A stretch of 64,000 nucleotides of DNA. Source: Cymbidium sinense. Taxonomy: Eukaryota > Streptophyta > Magnoliopsida > Asparagales > Orchidaceae. Each line of letters starts with the position of its first letter. Position 1 is the stretch's first letter. The position numbers were made by a program, and so were the translations under genes. Positions 36,376 through 49,590 of this stretch are shown here, piece after piece. The stretch covers positions 61,222,268 through 61,286,267 of the forward strand of contig CM038218.1 of assembly GCA_021442155.1 (NCBI GenBank), written 5' to 3'. The notes beneath the pieces are model-generated. The model was given only the letters and a program-made list of their open reading frames with translations. It made no database searches and was not told the origin of the DNA.

Positions 36376-37504
36376 ATATCCAAAAATAAATTCAAAAAAT
36401 TAAATCCAAATTCAACAAAAATCCAACCTAAGCCTTTCAAGTCAAAATCTTGAACTTAGCCAAATAAAATTCAAATCTAGCCAAACCCTTGATTTTTCTT
36501 CATGATTCAATCAATCCTTCAATCATGAATTCAAATATAAACATAAACTTTAATCTTCAAACCAAAACTAAATTCAAAAAAATCAAACCCAAGTCAAACT
36601 CATGTTCACCCCTTTGAACTTGAAATTATCAAATGAATCAAAACCCATTTGACTTCAAACCACTTGCAAATGGATTTATATTTCAATCATAAGTCCATAT
36701 GTAAGTTCAATAAAACTTGATTCAAGCCTTTATAACTTAGGCTCACTTGACCCAAAGTGACCTAAAGTACCCCTTATGAGCCAAATTCTAATCCTACCCA
36801 AATTAGATTGAACTAAGCCCACCTAAGCCTCACATTATGAGCAACAATCATCATGAGATGATCAATCACTCAAATTGGGTCAAACCAAGTCAAACCTAAG
36901 GGTTGACCAAGTCAAAACTTAGCCAAAATGAAACCTAAACTAGCTAAAATCCACCATATGATAAATTGATTGAAACCATTGATCAAAACTCATTCATGAT
37001 CAATGTTTGAACTTGACCAAGTGATCATTTTGAGCCTAACCTAGCCCAATTGGCCACTTGACCCAAGTTGACCCAACTTGACTTAAAAAGTCAAAATGTG
37101 TCAAAACTTGATCTAAGCCAAATTGATTGAAAATAATGGGTCAAGTTTATTCTAAATCACTTGTTGAACTTGACCAAAGCCCCAATTGGCCAACTAGACA
37201 CAACCTAGCCCAATTGACCTTGAACCCAATTTATCCTTAAAGGTCAAATGGAGCCAAAATCAAATTAAATCAAAATTGATTAGAAACAAAGATACCAATA
37301 CATTTCATGTGACCAATGAAGCAAAAACCAACCCATGACCTAACCCAAATAGGTCAAATGGGTCAAATTGGTCAACTTGACCCATTTGACCTAAAAGAAA
37401 TCAAATGAACCAAATCAAAATATAAATCAAATTGAACCAAACCAATGATGCCAAAACATTTCAAATGGTCATATGAACTTGACCCAACCCTTGGTTTGAC
37501 CCAA

Positions 37505-37520
37505 TTGACCAATTGGTCAA
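37505..37520 (-). promoter_or_regulatory. Paired W-box palindrome (copy D)
   Basis: TTGACCAATTGGTCAA is perfect, even though copy D is otherwise the most eroded copy. Confidence 0.55.
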
Positions 37521-38015
37521 CTTGACCCAAGTTGACCTATTTTGACCTAAATGGGTCAACATGAGCCAAATCATATCAAACTAACTCTAAATTCATTGAA
37601 ACTTCGCCCAATCCATTTTTCAATCATACCAAACATATTCAAATTGATATCCAAGCCAAATGACCATTTTACCCCTAGGCCATAAGGTAACCCAAAATGA
37701 AAACCATTTGGAATTTGGTCAATTCATTTTCATGGACACTTGACATTCTCTTAATGGACCAAATGGTCACTAATGAGAATGCTGCACATGACTCAATGGG
37801 TTTGGGTTAGCCAAACCCAACCCAATGGCCAAATCGACCACCCACTTAGGAATTGAGCGCATGGATCCCTCCTTTCGGTTACATTATTGCTATTAGTCAC
37901 CTCCCTGGCTCTTTAAGTAGAACCATGTGCAAGTCCTAACAGCCTAAAAAACTCATCCCATTAGGTCAATTGATCAAAAATGGCAAAGGGAAGCTAGGCC
38001 ATCTGATTCACTTAT

Positions 38016-38032
38016 GGGGAGATATACTCCCC
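38016..38032 (-). promoter_or_regulatory. Conserved G/C-tract palindrome (copy D)
   Basis: GGGGAGATATACTCCCC has perfect 6-bp arms. Confidence 0.6.
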
Positions 38033-40973
38033 CTAATCCACTTGATTCCAAGACTCTCACACTCGATTGAAGCTAGGGAGCTCAGAGCAAGGATTTGTAA
38101 GTATCCCCAAGCTTTCTAGAGCCATCTCCAATTCTCCATTTCTCGATTTCTTCAAATCAAAAATAAGGGGGCTCCACCATTTTTCCAACTTACTTAATAC
38201 ACAAAATCAGCTCAATTTCTCCTTCAAGCACCTTGAGGGGACCTAATCATACTCACTCCAAACTTCATCCAAGTTCTCCAGGCAAGGGAGAGGGGACTTT
38301 GATCAAGGTCGTGAGCATTTGAAGGTGAGCTTGGTCCAAAGGAAGATTTACTCAATCCTAAGGCTTGAAACTTTCAACAAAGCTTCGTCTCCACTATGAC
38401 GAAGCTACCTCAATGAATTCGAGCACTGGTGATTGCCTCCGGTGAGGTACTATTCAAAACCCAGCATAATTTGAATTTTCTTTGGTCCTTTGTGAAGGAA
38501 AGTTTCACCCCAAATGAAATGGATGGTTAGATCTTCATCCCCATGCATGATGATGATGTGGGTTGAGTTTGAGCTCAATCCGAGCTCAATCGAGCTCAGA
38601 TCATGCCATGGAAGATGGATGGTGGCCATCTCCTGCAGGCAAGCTCAGGGACGGTGGCCATCTTCATTAATCCAAACTTAATTAAGGGCTAATCCACTAA
38701 TCACCTACTTAATTAACTTGATAAAATATTTCAAAAACATTTGAGAACTTAACCAATTCATCTTGGGTAGGTGCTTAGGTGTTCAATAACCTAAGTAGCT
38801 GAAGGAAATCAAAATCCAACCCACATGTGTGGGAAGGGTTATGAAAGTACTTAAATTAAATCACTTTAGCTTAATTAATTACTAATTGTGAGCCAATTGT
38901 ATTAGGCCCTTTATTTCCTAAGTCGATTGCTAATTTAAATTTCTTGTGTGGTTTTATGTCATACATTGGCCCATAATTATTTGATTAAATATATTAAAGT
39001 GGTGTAGGTAAGGGGTAATCAATGCACTTAATTCACACCTTAAACTAAACAAAATATGAAAATCATCTAATGGTTCTAAAATTAAACTAAAACAACATAC
39101 ACATGTGGGAAATGGGTTAGGACCAAAACCTCTCTACATTTCTTAAATTCAAATTGAACTCAAACAAAATTAAAAATCTCTTTTAAAAAAATAAATTTGA
39201 TTTGCTATAAATAATTTTATTTCATAAGAATATCTTTAGGAATTAATTAGGGTGAATGAATTTACATGCTTTAATCACTTTATTTCTTTCTTAATATATT
39301 AAATGTGTATGTCACATGAAAATCATGCATTCATGCCTTTTGAAAATCAAATTGAAAATGAAATATTTCCTTTATGTTAAATTGCATGTTTTGGCTAAAC
39401 TAAGAATATGAATGGCTATTATCACTATTAAATCCAAGATTATTTTAAAACATATGAATTAAACATAAAAACTGAAAGGTATGCTACATATAAGTACTTA
39501 TGAGCTTGCATGTGAATAGAATAAAATGTGTTATGTGATTCTCCCTCTCTTTCTTAACATAGAATTGTATAGGATTTTCAAAGTGTATAGTCCATTTGAA
39601 AAGGACATAACACTTGCTTAAATCCATTCCTATACACTCCCGTGTCATGACTTAAAAAGGGATTCCACATCACACATATAAACTAAACAATCAAACCAAA
39701 ACTAAACAAACATAAATTTTTGCATCTTTCTTTATTCCATTCATTTCTTTTTGTATATACACATGTATTTAAGAAAAGTGGTATATTAGTCTAGACAACC
39801 CCAAGGTTGCAAGGCTTTAAGTAGCCCTAATTAGGTCTTGTATACCCCTAGTCTTGCTGTGGCCATACTCACTTATGTCTTTTATACTTGTAAATATGCA
39901 TATGAAAAATGGATAAAAGAATCCCTCTTTTCTACCTAATGAAAATCATGCATCATAAAGCATTCAAATTTTCTTACGTAACACTACTTAGCATTCATCA
40001 TTAAGGTGTGCTAAACATTCCCATTTGTATGTATATATATGCTTAGGATTCATCCATATGCATGTTATATATGTTGGGAAAGAAATAAAATGATGTGTGT
40101 TTTGTGATAGTATTTTACTTTACTTAATCTTAAAATGCCTTCCATTTTGAATAGGTTTGTTTAGAGAAAATCTAAACCTAGGATTAATTAAAACCCATAA
40201 TAAAATATTCACTAAACAAAATCAAAATATGAATCTACCTTAGAAATTACTTAAGGTAGGGAGGAAAGAGAAGTTCTCTTCTCTTTTCCTCTCTTTACAA
40301 CTTTTAGTAATTAATTCTAGGTTCATTCAATCCAAATCAAGTCATAAAATAAAATTAACCAAAGTAACTAAATTACTTAAATGAAAATAACCACTCTAAG
40401 TTGAACATCTTCATACTTGAAAAAACTCAACCTTAAAGCCTAGCTAGGCATACCATACAAACCTTAAATAGCACACACATTAGGCTAGGTCATCATTTCT
40501 AGCTTTAGGTTAGGACGGTGCATGGTTTGATGTTTGCTTTTATTTTGTGATGTATTATTTTAGTCTTGATGTTAGGGTGTGTGTGCGAAGACTGAATGGT
40601 AAGACAATTTAGTCTAATCATTGTCTTATGCAGGAGATTGTGCTTAAGGGGCATTGTAATAAAAATATAAAATTACTTTTGCTATGTAGGTGCTTATACC
40701 CCTAAGCATAATCCAAAGTAGGCCAGATGGACTTGGTTACCCATGTGTGGGGTGCTAAGTCCAATTTATATATATACATGCTTGGGATTGTTTAGTTTGT
40801 TTAGCTAATATCTATTTTACAGGTGTTAATTAGATTTACTTTTCCCTTTTCATGTAATTTTGCAATTAGGATTTTGGAATTATTGTTATGGGGTATTCGG
40901 ATCAACATTGGTCATAAGATCATGTCTTATGTACCATGTGAGACCTTTGGAGCAACCACATTCCAATCAACCA

Positions 40974-41038
40974 AAAGAAGAAAGAAGAATGAAGAAAGAA
41001 GAAAGGAGAGAGAAGAAAGAAGAAATGAAGAATGAAGA
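40974..41038 (-). repeat. Purine-rich GAAGAAA tract (copy D)
   Basis: Counterpart of 28880-28954. It explains the Lys/Glu/Arg-rich ORFs that cross it (40823-41075). Confidence 0.8.
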
Positions 41039-41100
41039 CCCCCATAACAAGAATTCCTTGCTTAATTATAATTAATTCATTTGTAATTCGGGTTGTATAA

Positions 41101-41155
41101 GGGTAGAGCTCGACTACCCAATTTATTTTTGGGTTTGTGTGATGGAGCTCGACCA
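41101..41155 (-). promoter_or_regulatory. Conserved twin-hairpin core (copy D)
   Basis: GGGTAGAGCTCGACTACCC (41101-41119) keeps its arms. The second hairpin (GTGATGGAGCTCGACCAC, about 41138-41155) is partly degraded. Confidence 0.5.
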
Positions 41156-42656
41156 CAAATGACCTCTTATTCTTTTATGCTTGCTTTATAAATTGATTGA
41201 TGTTTGTTTAGCTTGTGCATTAAAATGGCATCCTTTTCTTAATTTATTCCTTGCTTTCATGTATGGCCTGGATGATAATTAGACTCTTAGGAAAATAAAT
41301 TTTCTATCCAACTAATCAATTCAAACTAAAAATTAAACAATTCATAGCCTCACATAAAGCCTAGGTTATAAATCAAGATAAAAGAATTATTAACCCCTTA
41401 GCTAGATGTTGTATTACTTTTCTCACATCATGCTAAAAGACATATTATTTCACTCTTGATTGGAGGGCTTCCACCTTTGCCAGAGAACTTGGCTTGACCT
41501 TTGAGAGCCATGGTAGAAATAAACCTCTTTATCTTGCTGATTTTGGCCCATAATCTAAGTTCTCATGCAATAGGCATATGAATCCTAAAGCCTGTGTCAA
41601 ATTAATTATCCAAAATATAAATAAAATGTAACAAAATTTGCATTAGATTTAAGTTATGAACTCATACCCTACATGATCTAGTCTCTTAGGGAGTGTATTT
41701 AAGGACTTAGTTTCTTTCTAAATAAACAACAGCCTTGCTATTTTGCATAAACATATGACTTGCCTACATGTATTTAAAATCACAGGAGGGGTTAGTTGGC
41801 AACCGCCCTCAGGTGGTTACAAGTCCAACAGTCGGGTGATTTATCCTCTCTTATGGAGGTAAACCAAATACCCATTTTTACCTTAGATTTAGGTCGTGCT
41901 TTTGGCCCTCGCCAAAGCTCCCTAGATTTAGGTTTAGAGGTTACTACTTCCTCCTTTCTGAGCATAAATCCTCACCTCTTAGGCATCTTTCATGACCTTG
42001 TATCATGGAATTGTAAGCCCTAGATTCTAATAAAAATTCAACTCAAATTAATCAATTCAATTTCAAAAATGTAAAGCCTAACCATAGGATAGTTTGGGGG
42101 TGCTTACTAGGCTTTCTAGTATCCTAAGCATCCCCTACTTATCTTCATTTGGCTTTGATAAGAACTCCTTTCTCTTGATTGAAATGACTTGATTTTCTAA
42201 AAATAAACCAATCGATTGATAGTCCTACCTTTCAAAATCTTTGGAGACAATGATCATTTACCTTAATCGAGAGTATTCCTAAGGAATCCTATTCCTTATG
42301 ATGTAATTAACTATGGGGGCTTGCCCCTGTAGGAAACTTAATGAATCTGGTTTAAAATAAACCCTGTTTTACTTTTCCATGTAAAGTAGGGGAAGAATCT
42401 CTGGTACATTCCGAAGGCCCATAGTCCTTAGGGGTCCTTATTAAGGTGATTAGGTCCATTGTAGGGTGGTGAATTTTATCTTTCGAGATAGTACACCTCT
42501 CCTCAATGTCATACCCGATCATGCTAATAAGAACATCTATGAATCTACGTGGTGTCCCAATGAAGAGTTGTAGATATTTATGTTTTCATTTATCCTTCTT
42601 TTTCGAAAAGGAAGGGAATAGATGAAGGCAAGAATATATATAAATATTTCACCATA

Positions 42657-42919
42657 GAATTTTCTAGAGACACCTCTGGGGATGGTTCCTCTCTCCATCT
42701 TTGGTAAATGATCGTTGTATCCAATTATCGATAGTGGGTTCGTACTTTTGTATGAATCCAGGACTATCTTTCTTTCTGTTGGCACTTAGCTTATTTCATC
42801 CTTAAGTTGAGCTAACCAACATCTTTAGGATTTAGGATCTCTCCCAGTGTTGGTCTTAAAACCCCCGTTGGGTTCTCGAATGGGTGAAAATAAAAATTTA
42901 ATAAAAAAATGATCAAACA
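42657..42919 (+). other. Leader segment after copy D, no gene seen
   Basis: Non-coding leader of the gag-pol element between copy D and the hairpin array. A minus-strand ORF (42537-42785) crosses the copy D boundary and is fortuitous. Confidence 0.45.
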
Positions 42920-45035
42920 CTTCCTCCTTACCATTTTTTATGGTAAGGAAAGGTTCATTTTAAAAATAAAGACAAAAGCAATCTTTCTTAAAAGTCTTGC
43001 TTTTCAAAAACACCTTTTTAAATACACTTAATAAAATATTTGCACTACATCTAATAATTTTTTATAATTGTTACATGTAGGGACATTTCAAGAATAAAAC
43101 TAACACTCATATTTTGGAAAAGCACAAATGAACTTCTTCACTCAATTTATTTTGATAAAGACTTCATTTTCAAAAATAAAATTCCAACAATTATAAACTT
43201 TTAAAAAGCACAAAATTTGAAGATGGGCCTTTCCATTCAATACATCCAAATGTGTTGGATGGATGTTACATCTTCAAGCAAAATAATAACTTTGAAATTC
43301 CACTCAACACATTCCACATATGTTAAGTTGGAATTTTCATAAATTAGAACATATGAAACCTCTCCATTCAATATACCACATTTATTGAATGGAGGTTTCA
43401 TTTCCAATCAAAATCAAAAATAAAATTTTTAAAAAGCTCATATGAAACTTTTCCATTCAATATACCCACATTTATTGAATGGAGGTTTCATTTCCAATCA
43501 AAATCAAAAATAAATTTTCAAAAAGCACATATGAAATCACTCCGTTCAATATAACCACATTTATTGAATGGAGGTATCATTTCCAATCAAAATCAAAATA
43601 AACTTTCAAAAAGCACACATGAACATCTCCATTCAATATATCCAAACTTTTGAATGAAGATTTTATTTCCAAATAAAATGACACTATTTTGAAACCCCAC
43701 TTAACATATTCCATATATGATTAGGTTGGGATTTCCTCTTTCAAAAAAATTGTTTTCCATCTTACATGCCCAAATTTGTTAAATGAAAATCTCTTTTCAA
43801 AATCAACAAAATACATTTGGAACTTCATTTTAGCATACTTTCTAAAGTGAAGTCTCCATTTTCGAAAACAAAATTTGCAACATATTTTTGGAATTTCATT
43901 TAGCATACTCAATTTTTCTAAGGGAAATCTCCATTTCACAAAATTTTCAAAATACATTTGGAACTTCATTTTAGCATACCATATTTGCTAAAGTGAAGTC
44001 TCCATTAAAAAGAAATGACAAAATTCGAAACTCATTTTTGGAATTTCATTTAGCATACTCAAATCTGCTAAGTGAAATCTCCATTTCACAAAAATTTTCA
44101 AAACACATTGGAACTTCATTTTAGCATACCACAATTGCTAAAAGTGAAGTCCCATTTTCAAAACAAAATTTGAAACACATTTTTGAATTTCATTTAGCAT
44201 ACTCAAATTTGCTAAGTGAAATATCTATTTCACAAAATTTAAAACACATTTGGAACTTCACTTTATCATACCACAATTACAAAAAGTGAAGTCTCCATTT
44301 TCAAAACAAAATCTGAAACACATCTCTGGAACTTCATTCTAACATACCATATTTGCTAAAGTGAAGTCTCCATTTTCAAAACAAAACTTACAACACATTT
44401 TTGGAATTTCATTTAGCATACTCAAATTTGCTAAATGAAATCTCCATTCCACAAAATTTAAAACACATTTGGAGTTTCATTTTAGCATACCCAAATTTGT
44501 TAAAATGATGTTTCCATTTTGAAAACAAAATCAAAAACAGAAAGCACATTTGGATTTCCTTAGCATACCCAAATTTTCTAAGGATCCTCTTTTCAAAACA
44601 AAATTATAATCAAAAGAACATTATTAGGATTTTTCTTAGCATACTCAAATTTTCTAAGGATCCTATTTTCAAAAAAAAAAAAAAAAACAAACAAAACACC
44701 CTTGGATTCCTCATTTAGCATACCCAAATTTACTAAATGAGAAATCCATTTTCAAATCACAAGTGATTCATGAAACAAAGCAAACAAAGAAGAAGAAGAA
44801 ATTATTTTCAAACATCTCACTTAGCATACCCAATTTTGCTAAGTAAGTAAACTCCAAAAATCCAAAAAAGCACAAATCAAAAATAAAAATCAATTGAACC
44901 TTTACCTTAACATACTCAAATTTATTAAATGAAGGGTCCACAAAATCAAAAATCAAAATTCAAATATGAACCTATGGAATCATCTCTCCAAAAATATTAG
45001 AGCCCCACTTAACACTCTCAAGATGTTGAGTGTGG
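42920..45035 (+). repeat. Hairpin array, about 25 units with changing stems
   Basis: Units of about 77 bp on average each form an inverted repeat. In most, the loop is a conserved 'CATAC(C/T)CAAATTT'-like sequence, while the arms differ between units and remain complementary. Examples: CCTTACCAT/ATGGTAAGG (42926-42948); GAAACCTCTCCATTCAATA with TATTGAATGGAGGTTTC (43350-43400); ACTTCATTTTAG/CTAAAGTGAAGT (near 43825-43855); TTCATTTAGCA/TGCTAAATGAA-type (near 44190-44220); CTTAG/CTAAGGATCC (near 44556-44588); GAGCCCCACTTAACA/TGTTGAGTGTGGGTTC (45000-45036). Loops recur near 43367, 43459, 43549, 43901, 43971, 44053, 44124, 44197, 44414, 44485, 44561, 44637, 44717, 44822 and 44910. The array ends about 125 bp before the ATG at 45161. 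ORFs inside it are fortuitous. Confidence 0.8.
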
Positions 45036-45160
45036 GTTCAAATTCTAAATTCAAATTAAAAAATCAACAAAATAAAAATTTGATTTAAGTTTATTTTCAA
45101 CATTGTAGAACTTTAGTCAGCATCAATTTTAGTCTCAATTTTCAGTTTCAGTTGATTGCA

Positions 45161-46260
45161 ATGGCAGCGAAAAAGTATGTGTTCACATTTTTGCATGGGA
45201 TGGACTTAGCCCGGATCGAGCCGACCTTCCGCGATCTGGCCCATGCTCTCATCCACTTCGGTGAGGCTTGAGGGCGGGGATTACATGTGACCTCCCCTCA
45301 CGTTAGAAGAAGCGGTGGCGAGCGGTCATCAGTTGACATCTTGTCTAACGATATTCCCTCACAAGAGGAAGGCAATGTCGGTTCCAAGCGGTGTCAGATA
45401 GCGCGGTGTGCCCAATTGTTTTCCATCTTTCCCTAGTTAGGGCTAGCACCCACTCACGAGTACCCTCCAAGGGGAAGGCTCCTCTGATCCAAGGGATTGT
45501 CTCCTCCGCTTTTGAGGTTGGGTCTAGCTCTTACTCTGATCGCGCTACCCAGACCCAATGAAGAAACAAGAACCACATGATAAAGTGGTACCACACTCGC
45601 ATTGCTTGGGAGTTGGAGGCAGCTACTTAGTCTATTGTATAGGATCTACCCACGATGGTTTCCCTGCTGGTTACAACAAACCAGTTCTACCCTCTCTCTG
45701 GGTCTGACAGAGAGGATGTCAGGAAGATTTCTGCTTCACCTCTACCAGCAGTTCAGTTATAGGCATCAGTTAGTGAGAGAAGGAGATTGTATGCTGGCCT
45801 ACATTCAGTTTTATGCCGAGTAGGCAGAGCCTACATATGATCTAAGTTTGGTGCTCAATTTGATTTGTGATCAGTCATTCCCCACACTGTGGGTAGGTAG
45901 CTTTGGCAGGAGAGGGCTAGAGAAGCCTGCACATTAGTTCATGTCACTAGTCGAGAGCGTCGGAGGTATAGCCAATAGTCAGTGACCTTCGCACTTATGG
46001 ATTTTCCAGATCGACACGCTACCTGCGTCAACCATACAGAGTTTATCTTACTCAGGACCACACCACACATCGGGAGGCAGCTCTATCAGAGAGTGGTGCC
46101 TCCACCACATTGCTCTTCTCCCCATCCGCTGTCTCCTATACATGTCCCAACATTTACTGTTCTATCCAAGGCCATGAAGGCACATCGGGAGAAGATTGGT
46201 GATCCGGTTGGAGAGATCTCATCCATCTACCCTCTTGTGGCAAGGTGAGCTCTCTACTGA
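45161..46260 (+). pseudogene. Decayed frame upstream of gag
   Basis: An ATG at 45161 opens MAAKKYVFTFLHGMDL and continues for 36 codons to a stop. Coding-like text then resumes in other frames, for example REGDCMLAYIQFYAE (about 45780-45820) and LVLNLICDQS. The segment is GC-richer than the leader, and its text is protein-like but stop-laden. Some Tat/Ogre-lineage elements carry an extra ORF before gag, and this position fits. I cannot match the residues to a known domain. It may also be just the N-terminal part of gag. Confidence 0.35.
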
Positions 46261-46275
46261 CCTTACGCCTAGCTG

Positions 46276-48125
46276 GTGAAGAAAGAATGGCTACCTCGAT
46301 GCATAGTTGTCATCCCTTTACCACCACCACCACAGCATATGATGGAGATTGTAGTTGCTGAAGGAGAGAGTGACAGTTCAGCCACACCTATGATGATAGA
46401 TCCTCCTAGGAGTGCCACTCCATACAGATTTAGTGACAACCAAGAGCATATTTCTTCTAACGAGTATAGCCCTCACAAGGTTAACTCTCCAGCATTAGGG
46501 GAGGTTCGGTGCCTCACAGTAGTACATGATAGTAATTCCACCACCGGTCAACTTAGATCCTTTATGCCTGTTTAGATAGACCATTCTCTAGATGATATTG
46601 TAGCCAATTATCTAATGGAGAAGAAGGAGATCTTAGGATATGACTGGTTTGATGAGGAAAAAGTCAGCTTTGATTCCAATGAGGACAACCTATTGGAAGA
46701 TTCAGTGGGGGTTGACATGGTAGATACCCGAGGTTCTCTCCTCCGTGAGCAGCAAACTATGGAAGGTGCTGAGGCCGAGCAGGAAGACACAGCCTACTCG
46801 ACCCAACACCTCCTTCAACAAATAAAGTAGAAAGATGATCAAATAGATAGGATGGGGAAGCAGCTCAAAGACTTGTTAGCAGTAGTCTTAGCACTTTAGA
46901 AAGAAGCACTAATAGTCCATCCTACTATAGCTGAGACTAGTCAGCTAGAGTTGGTGCATGTGTTGGATCCAACCAAGACTTTACATCCAGTAAAGCAAGG
47001 TAGCACCAGCATGTATAGGAAGGTAGTGGATAATACATCCATACAGGAAAAAGATATCAAAAGCATGGTTGAGCAGTAGGTGAGAGAAGTGTTGGCTGAA
47101 GCTCGAGGAGGATCATCAGTTCCAAAGGATAGACCCTACCAGAGGAATTTGATACCATCCAATATCCTAAGGGATTCGTGCCTCCTTATTTCAAGAGCTT
47201 GATGGCAGTAAGGCGACACATTGCGCATTTAGGGGTTGTTGCAACAGTGATGACACTTTACTCTTTTATCTCTTTATCTATAGCTTAGCAGACATAGCCT
47301 TTGATTAGTTTGCTAAACTTCCCAATAGTTTAGTGAAGACTTTTACTGAGTTGGAGCAACTCTTCATCAAGAGGTTTGATGTAGCTCAATAAAGGGTGAC
47401 TATAGGCGATCTCGTTGTGGCTCAACAAAACCCTAGTGAGTCCCTCATTGATTATATTCTCAGATGGCATAATTTGAGTATGAAATGCAAACCACAGCTG
47501 TCTGAACTGCACACTATTGAGATTCTACTTAAGAATATCCATGGCCCGACAGCCTTCATGCTCAAAGGTTTCACCATCAAAACTTTTGAGAAATTAATCA
47601 ACAAGGCTAGCTTTAGGAGAAGAAGCCACCTAGATCAATTCCAAAGCCAGAAAGGTTTTGAGAAGAAGCCCGAGGTAGTGTTAGCAGTAGATAAGGGAAA
47701 ATAGCTAGAGAGCAGTTTGAGAGACCTCGTGCTCCACAGCCCTCACTTCCACCTCCTCTATCACCACAGAGGTAGCCTTACCGGCCACCACAGTAGCCTC
47801 CATGGCCTGCACCACCTTCTCCTCAGCCACATCATCAGTAATAGTGGTACACATATGCGCCACCAGGTTGCTATGGTCCACTTACTTTTTTGGATAAACT
47901 TAACAAGCCTTATTCATTTTAGAGGGAGGTGATCAGGAAGATCTTTAAGAATCTCTTAAAGAAGCTGATTACCTACGAATCTAGGAGAAGGCGGGCAAAA
48001 GCAATGATCCTAACTTTTGCTCTTACCACCATATGCTAGGTCATGTTTTGGAAGATTACTTCACATTTAAGGACTTGCTTGAACATAGCTTCAAGACTGG
48101 TGCTATAGTTATCCCGAAGGAATAC
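46276..48125 (+). pseudogene. gag, decayed
   Basis: An acidic, Pro-rich N-terminal part (46276-46830) is followed by YPKGFVPPYFKSL (47163) and, after a frameshift, LPNSLVKTFTELEQLFIKRF (about 47316-47380). A long frame then reads SLIDYILRWHNLSMKC and ending ..PEVVLAVDKGK (47396-47704). This matches the retrotransposon gag core, which forms the particle shell. Near 48020, CSYHHMLGHVLEDYF resembles a C-H-H-C zinc knuckle whose last cysteine is now tyrosine. Stops include TAG where Trp is expected and TAA where Gln is expected. The reading frame changes at least twice. The family assignment is by recognition; no intact protein can be made. Confidence 0.7.
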
Positions 48126-49590
48126 CTTGTGGAATAACCATCTAGTTCCATTAGGGTAATCCTTGGGGATACTTGCGATCCTTCCAAAATCAAAGAAGGT
48201 TGGGATATCTCCTTATCCCATACCTCTAATAAAATTATCTCAAAAATCAAGAAACTTTCCTTGCAGGTGCCTGAGCTAGCTCAAACCTCCAACATCAAGG
48301 AAGGTTTGCAAGTTGCCAGAGCTAACTTAGGGAAAGGGGAGCTCAGTAGCAGTAGCAATAGCCAAGTAGCACAACCACTGACTGAATCCAGCCTTCAGTC
48401 CACCATTACATCTACTACATCAACAACTACCTCTACTTCAGCTAGTTCTTCTTCTAGTAGACATCTTATATCAGCAAATGAGGGCATAAAATCCCTCACC
48501 CCTCTTACTTTACTTGATTTTTACTATGTACCTCCTATCAAATCCAAGAAATTGAAGAATAAAGCTAGCTTCAATTATATATGTGTTACTTCTAATGGGT
48601 TGTCTAAATCTATTCCTAATGATAACTCTTCAAGTCTAAACAACAACTATAATAATTATGATCTTCCTCTTTCTTATTCAGAGTTAGGTTTTCCTACTCT
48701 GAATACTATGGGTTCTCCTCTTGACATAGACTTGGAATCATTCGATTCTGAGTGTCCCATAGGAGAAGATGTAGGTGAGCCTGATGTGCTGGTATAATCT
48801 TTCATTACCCTATCACAAGAGATCACCGAAGTCAACCTCCATAGTGGCAAGGTTCTACCTCCTAGGGTAGCACCTCAAGATAGAGGGAAACAAGTCATTG
48901 GTTCAGAGGATTGAGATGCCCCTCCACAGGATGCTCCACCCTTGGATATGCTTGTGGAGGATCAGCCTAAGGTGGACTACAATGTCCTCTCTCACCTAAG
49001 AAAATTGCCATCTAAGCTAAGCATATATGATGCCCTTATCTTATCCAAAAAGATGAGGGAATCACTAATCAAGGCTCTCCTTGATCCTGAAATATGTTTA
49101 GCTCAGCTGACCGCTAATGGTGAGGAGGCACATTATTCTAGAGAAACTCAAGGAATCACTTTCACAGATGAAGACTTACTTTTGGGAGACATGGAGCACA
49201 ATCGTCCCCTCTACATTACAGTTGGCATGGGTAGAATCAGACTTGCCAGAGTTCTCGTTGATCCATGTGCATCAGTGAACATTATGAGTCTAAAGACCGT
49301 TGCCTATTTGAGGATCGACATCTCCACACTCTGAGAAGATCGGATGATGTTGAGAGGATTCAATGAACAAGGCGAGAGGGCTTTAGGTTCCATAGTGTTA
49401 CCTTTGGAGATAGGTGACTGGAAGACTGAAGCTAAGTTTTATATCATTGATTCGTATACTTCATTCACTGCTTTGCTTGATAGGCCTTAGATACATCAGA
49501 ACAAGATGATTTTATCCTCCCTCCACTAGTGCATCAAGTTTAGGAAGGATGAGATTGAATACTGTGTCAAAGGAGATGAAAGACATTTTT
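48126..49590 (+). pseudogene. Linker and aspartic protease region, decayed
   Basis: A Ser/Thr-rich linker (48261-48797, with runs like TSTTSTTTSTSASSSSS) leads to a 130-codon frame (48942-49334) that ends in the protease core. ITVGMGRIRLARVLVDPCAS puts the catalytic Asp in VDPCAS (about 49257), where DTGAS or DPGSS is usual. The Cys in place of Gly next to the Asp would probably impair activity. After a stop, GFNEQGERALGSIVLPLEIG and FTALLDRP continue in the same frame. The enzyme would cut the Gag-Pol polyprotein. The open state of this stretch relative to the rest of pol is notable but need not mean selection. Confidence 0.65.

Larger units (their letters stand above)
35693..42656 (-). mobile_element. 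Copy D: giant solo LTR, most decayed
   Basis: Aligned with copies C and E, it starts AGTTGACCTCATTTTTAG (TG changed to AG) and ends ATTTCACCATA (CA changed to TA). The flanks GATTC and GAATT may be a decayed target duplication with two differences. The length is 6,964 bp, the shortest copy apart from B. The altered ends and flanks suggest that it is the oldest of the three antisense insertions. It contains the two-unit hairpin repeat (36140-36370), the W-box palindrome (37505), the G/C palindrome (38016), a purine tract (40974) and the twin-hairpin core (41101). Confidence 0.7.

Noticed and set aside
40823..41156. Lys/Glu/Arg-rich ORFs on the plus strand and a Phe-rich one on the minus strand
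   Set aside because: They arise from the GAAGAAA purine tract of copy D.
35688..42661. GATTC/GAATT as a firm target duplication for copy D
   Set aside because: Two of five bases differ, so it is mentioned only as a possible decayed duplication; the ends were set by alignment with C and E.
43200..45035. Regularly spaced repeats that could suggest a CRISPR-like array
   Set aside because: The units are palindromic with changing arms and no unique spacers, and the context is plant nuclear DNA.
48261..48797. 178-codon ORF as a separate Ser/Thr-rich gene
   Set aside because: It is in line with the decayed gag-protease reading frame and is best seen as the linker between them.
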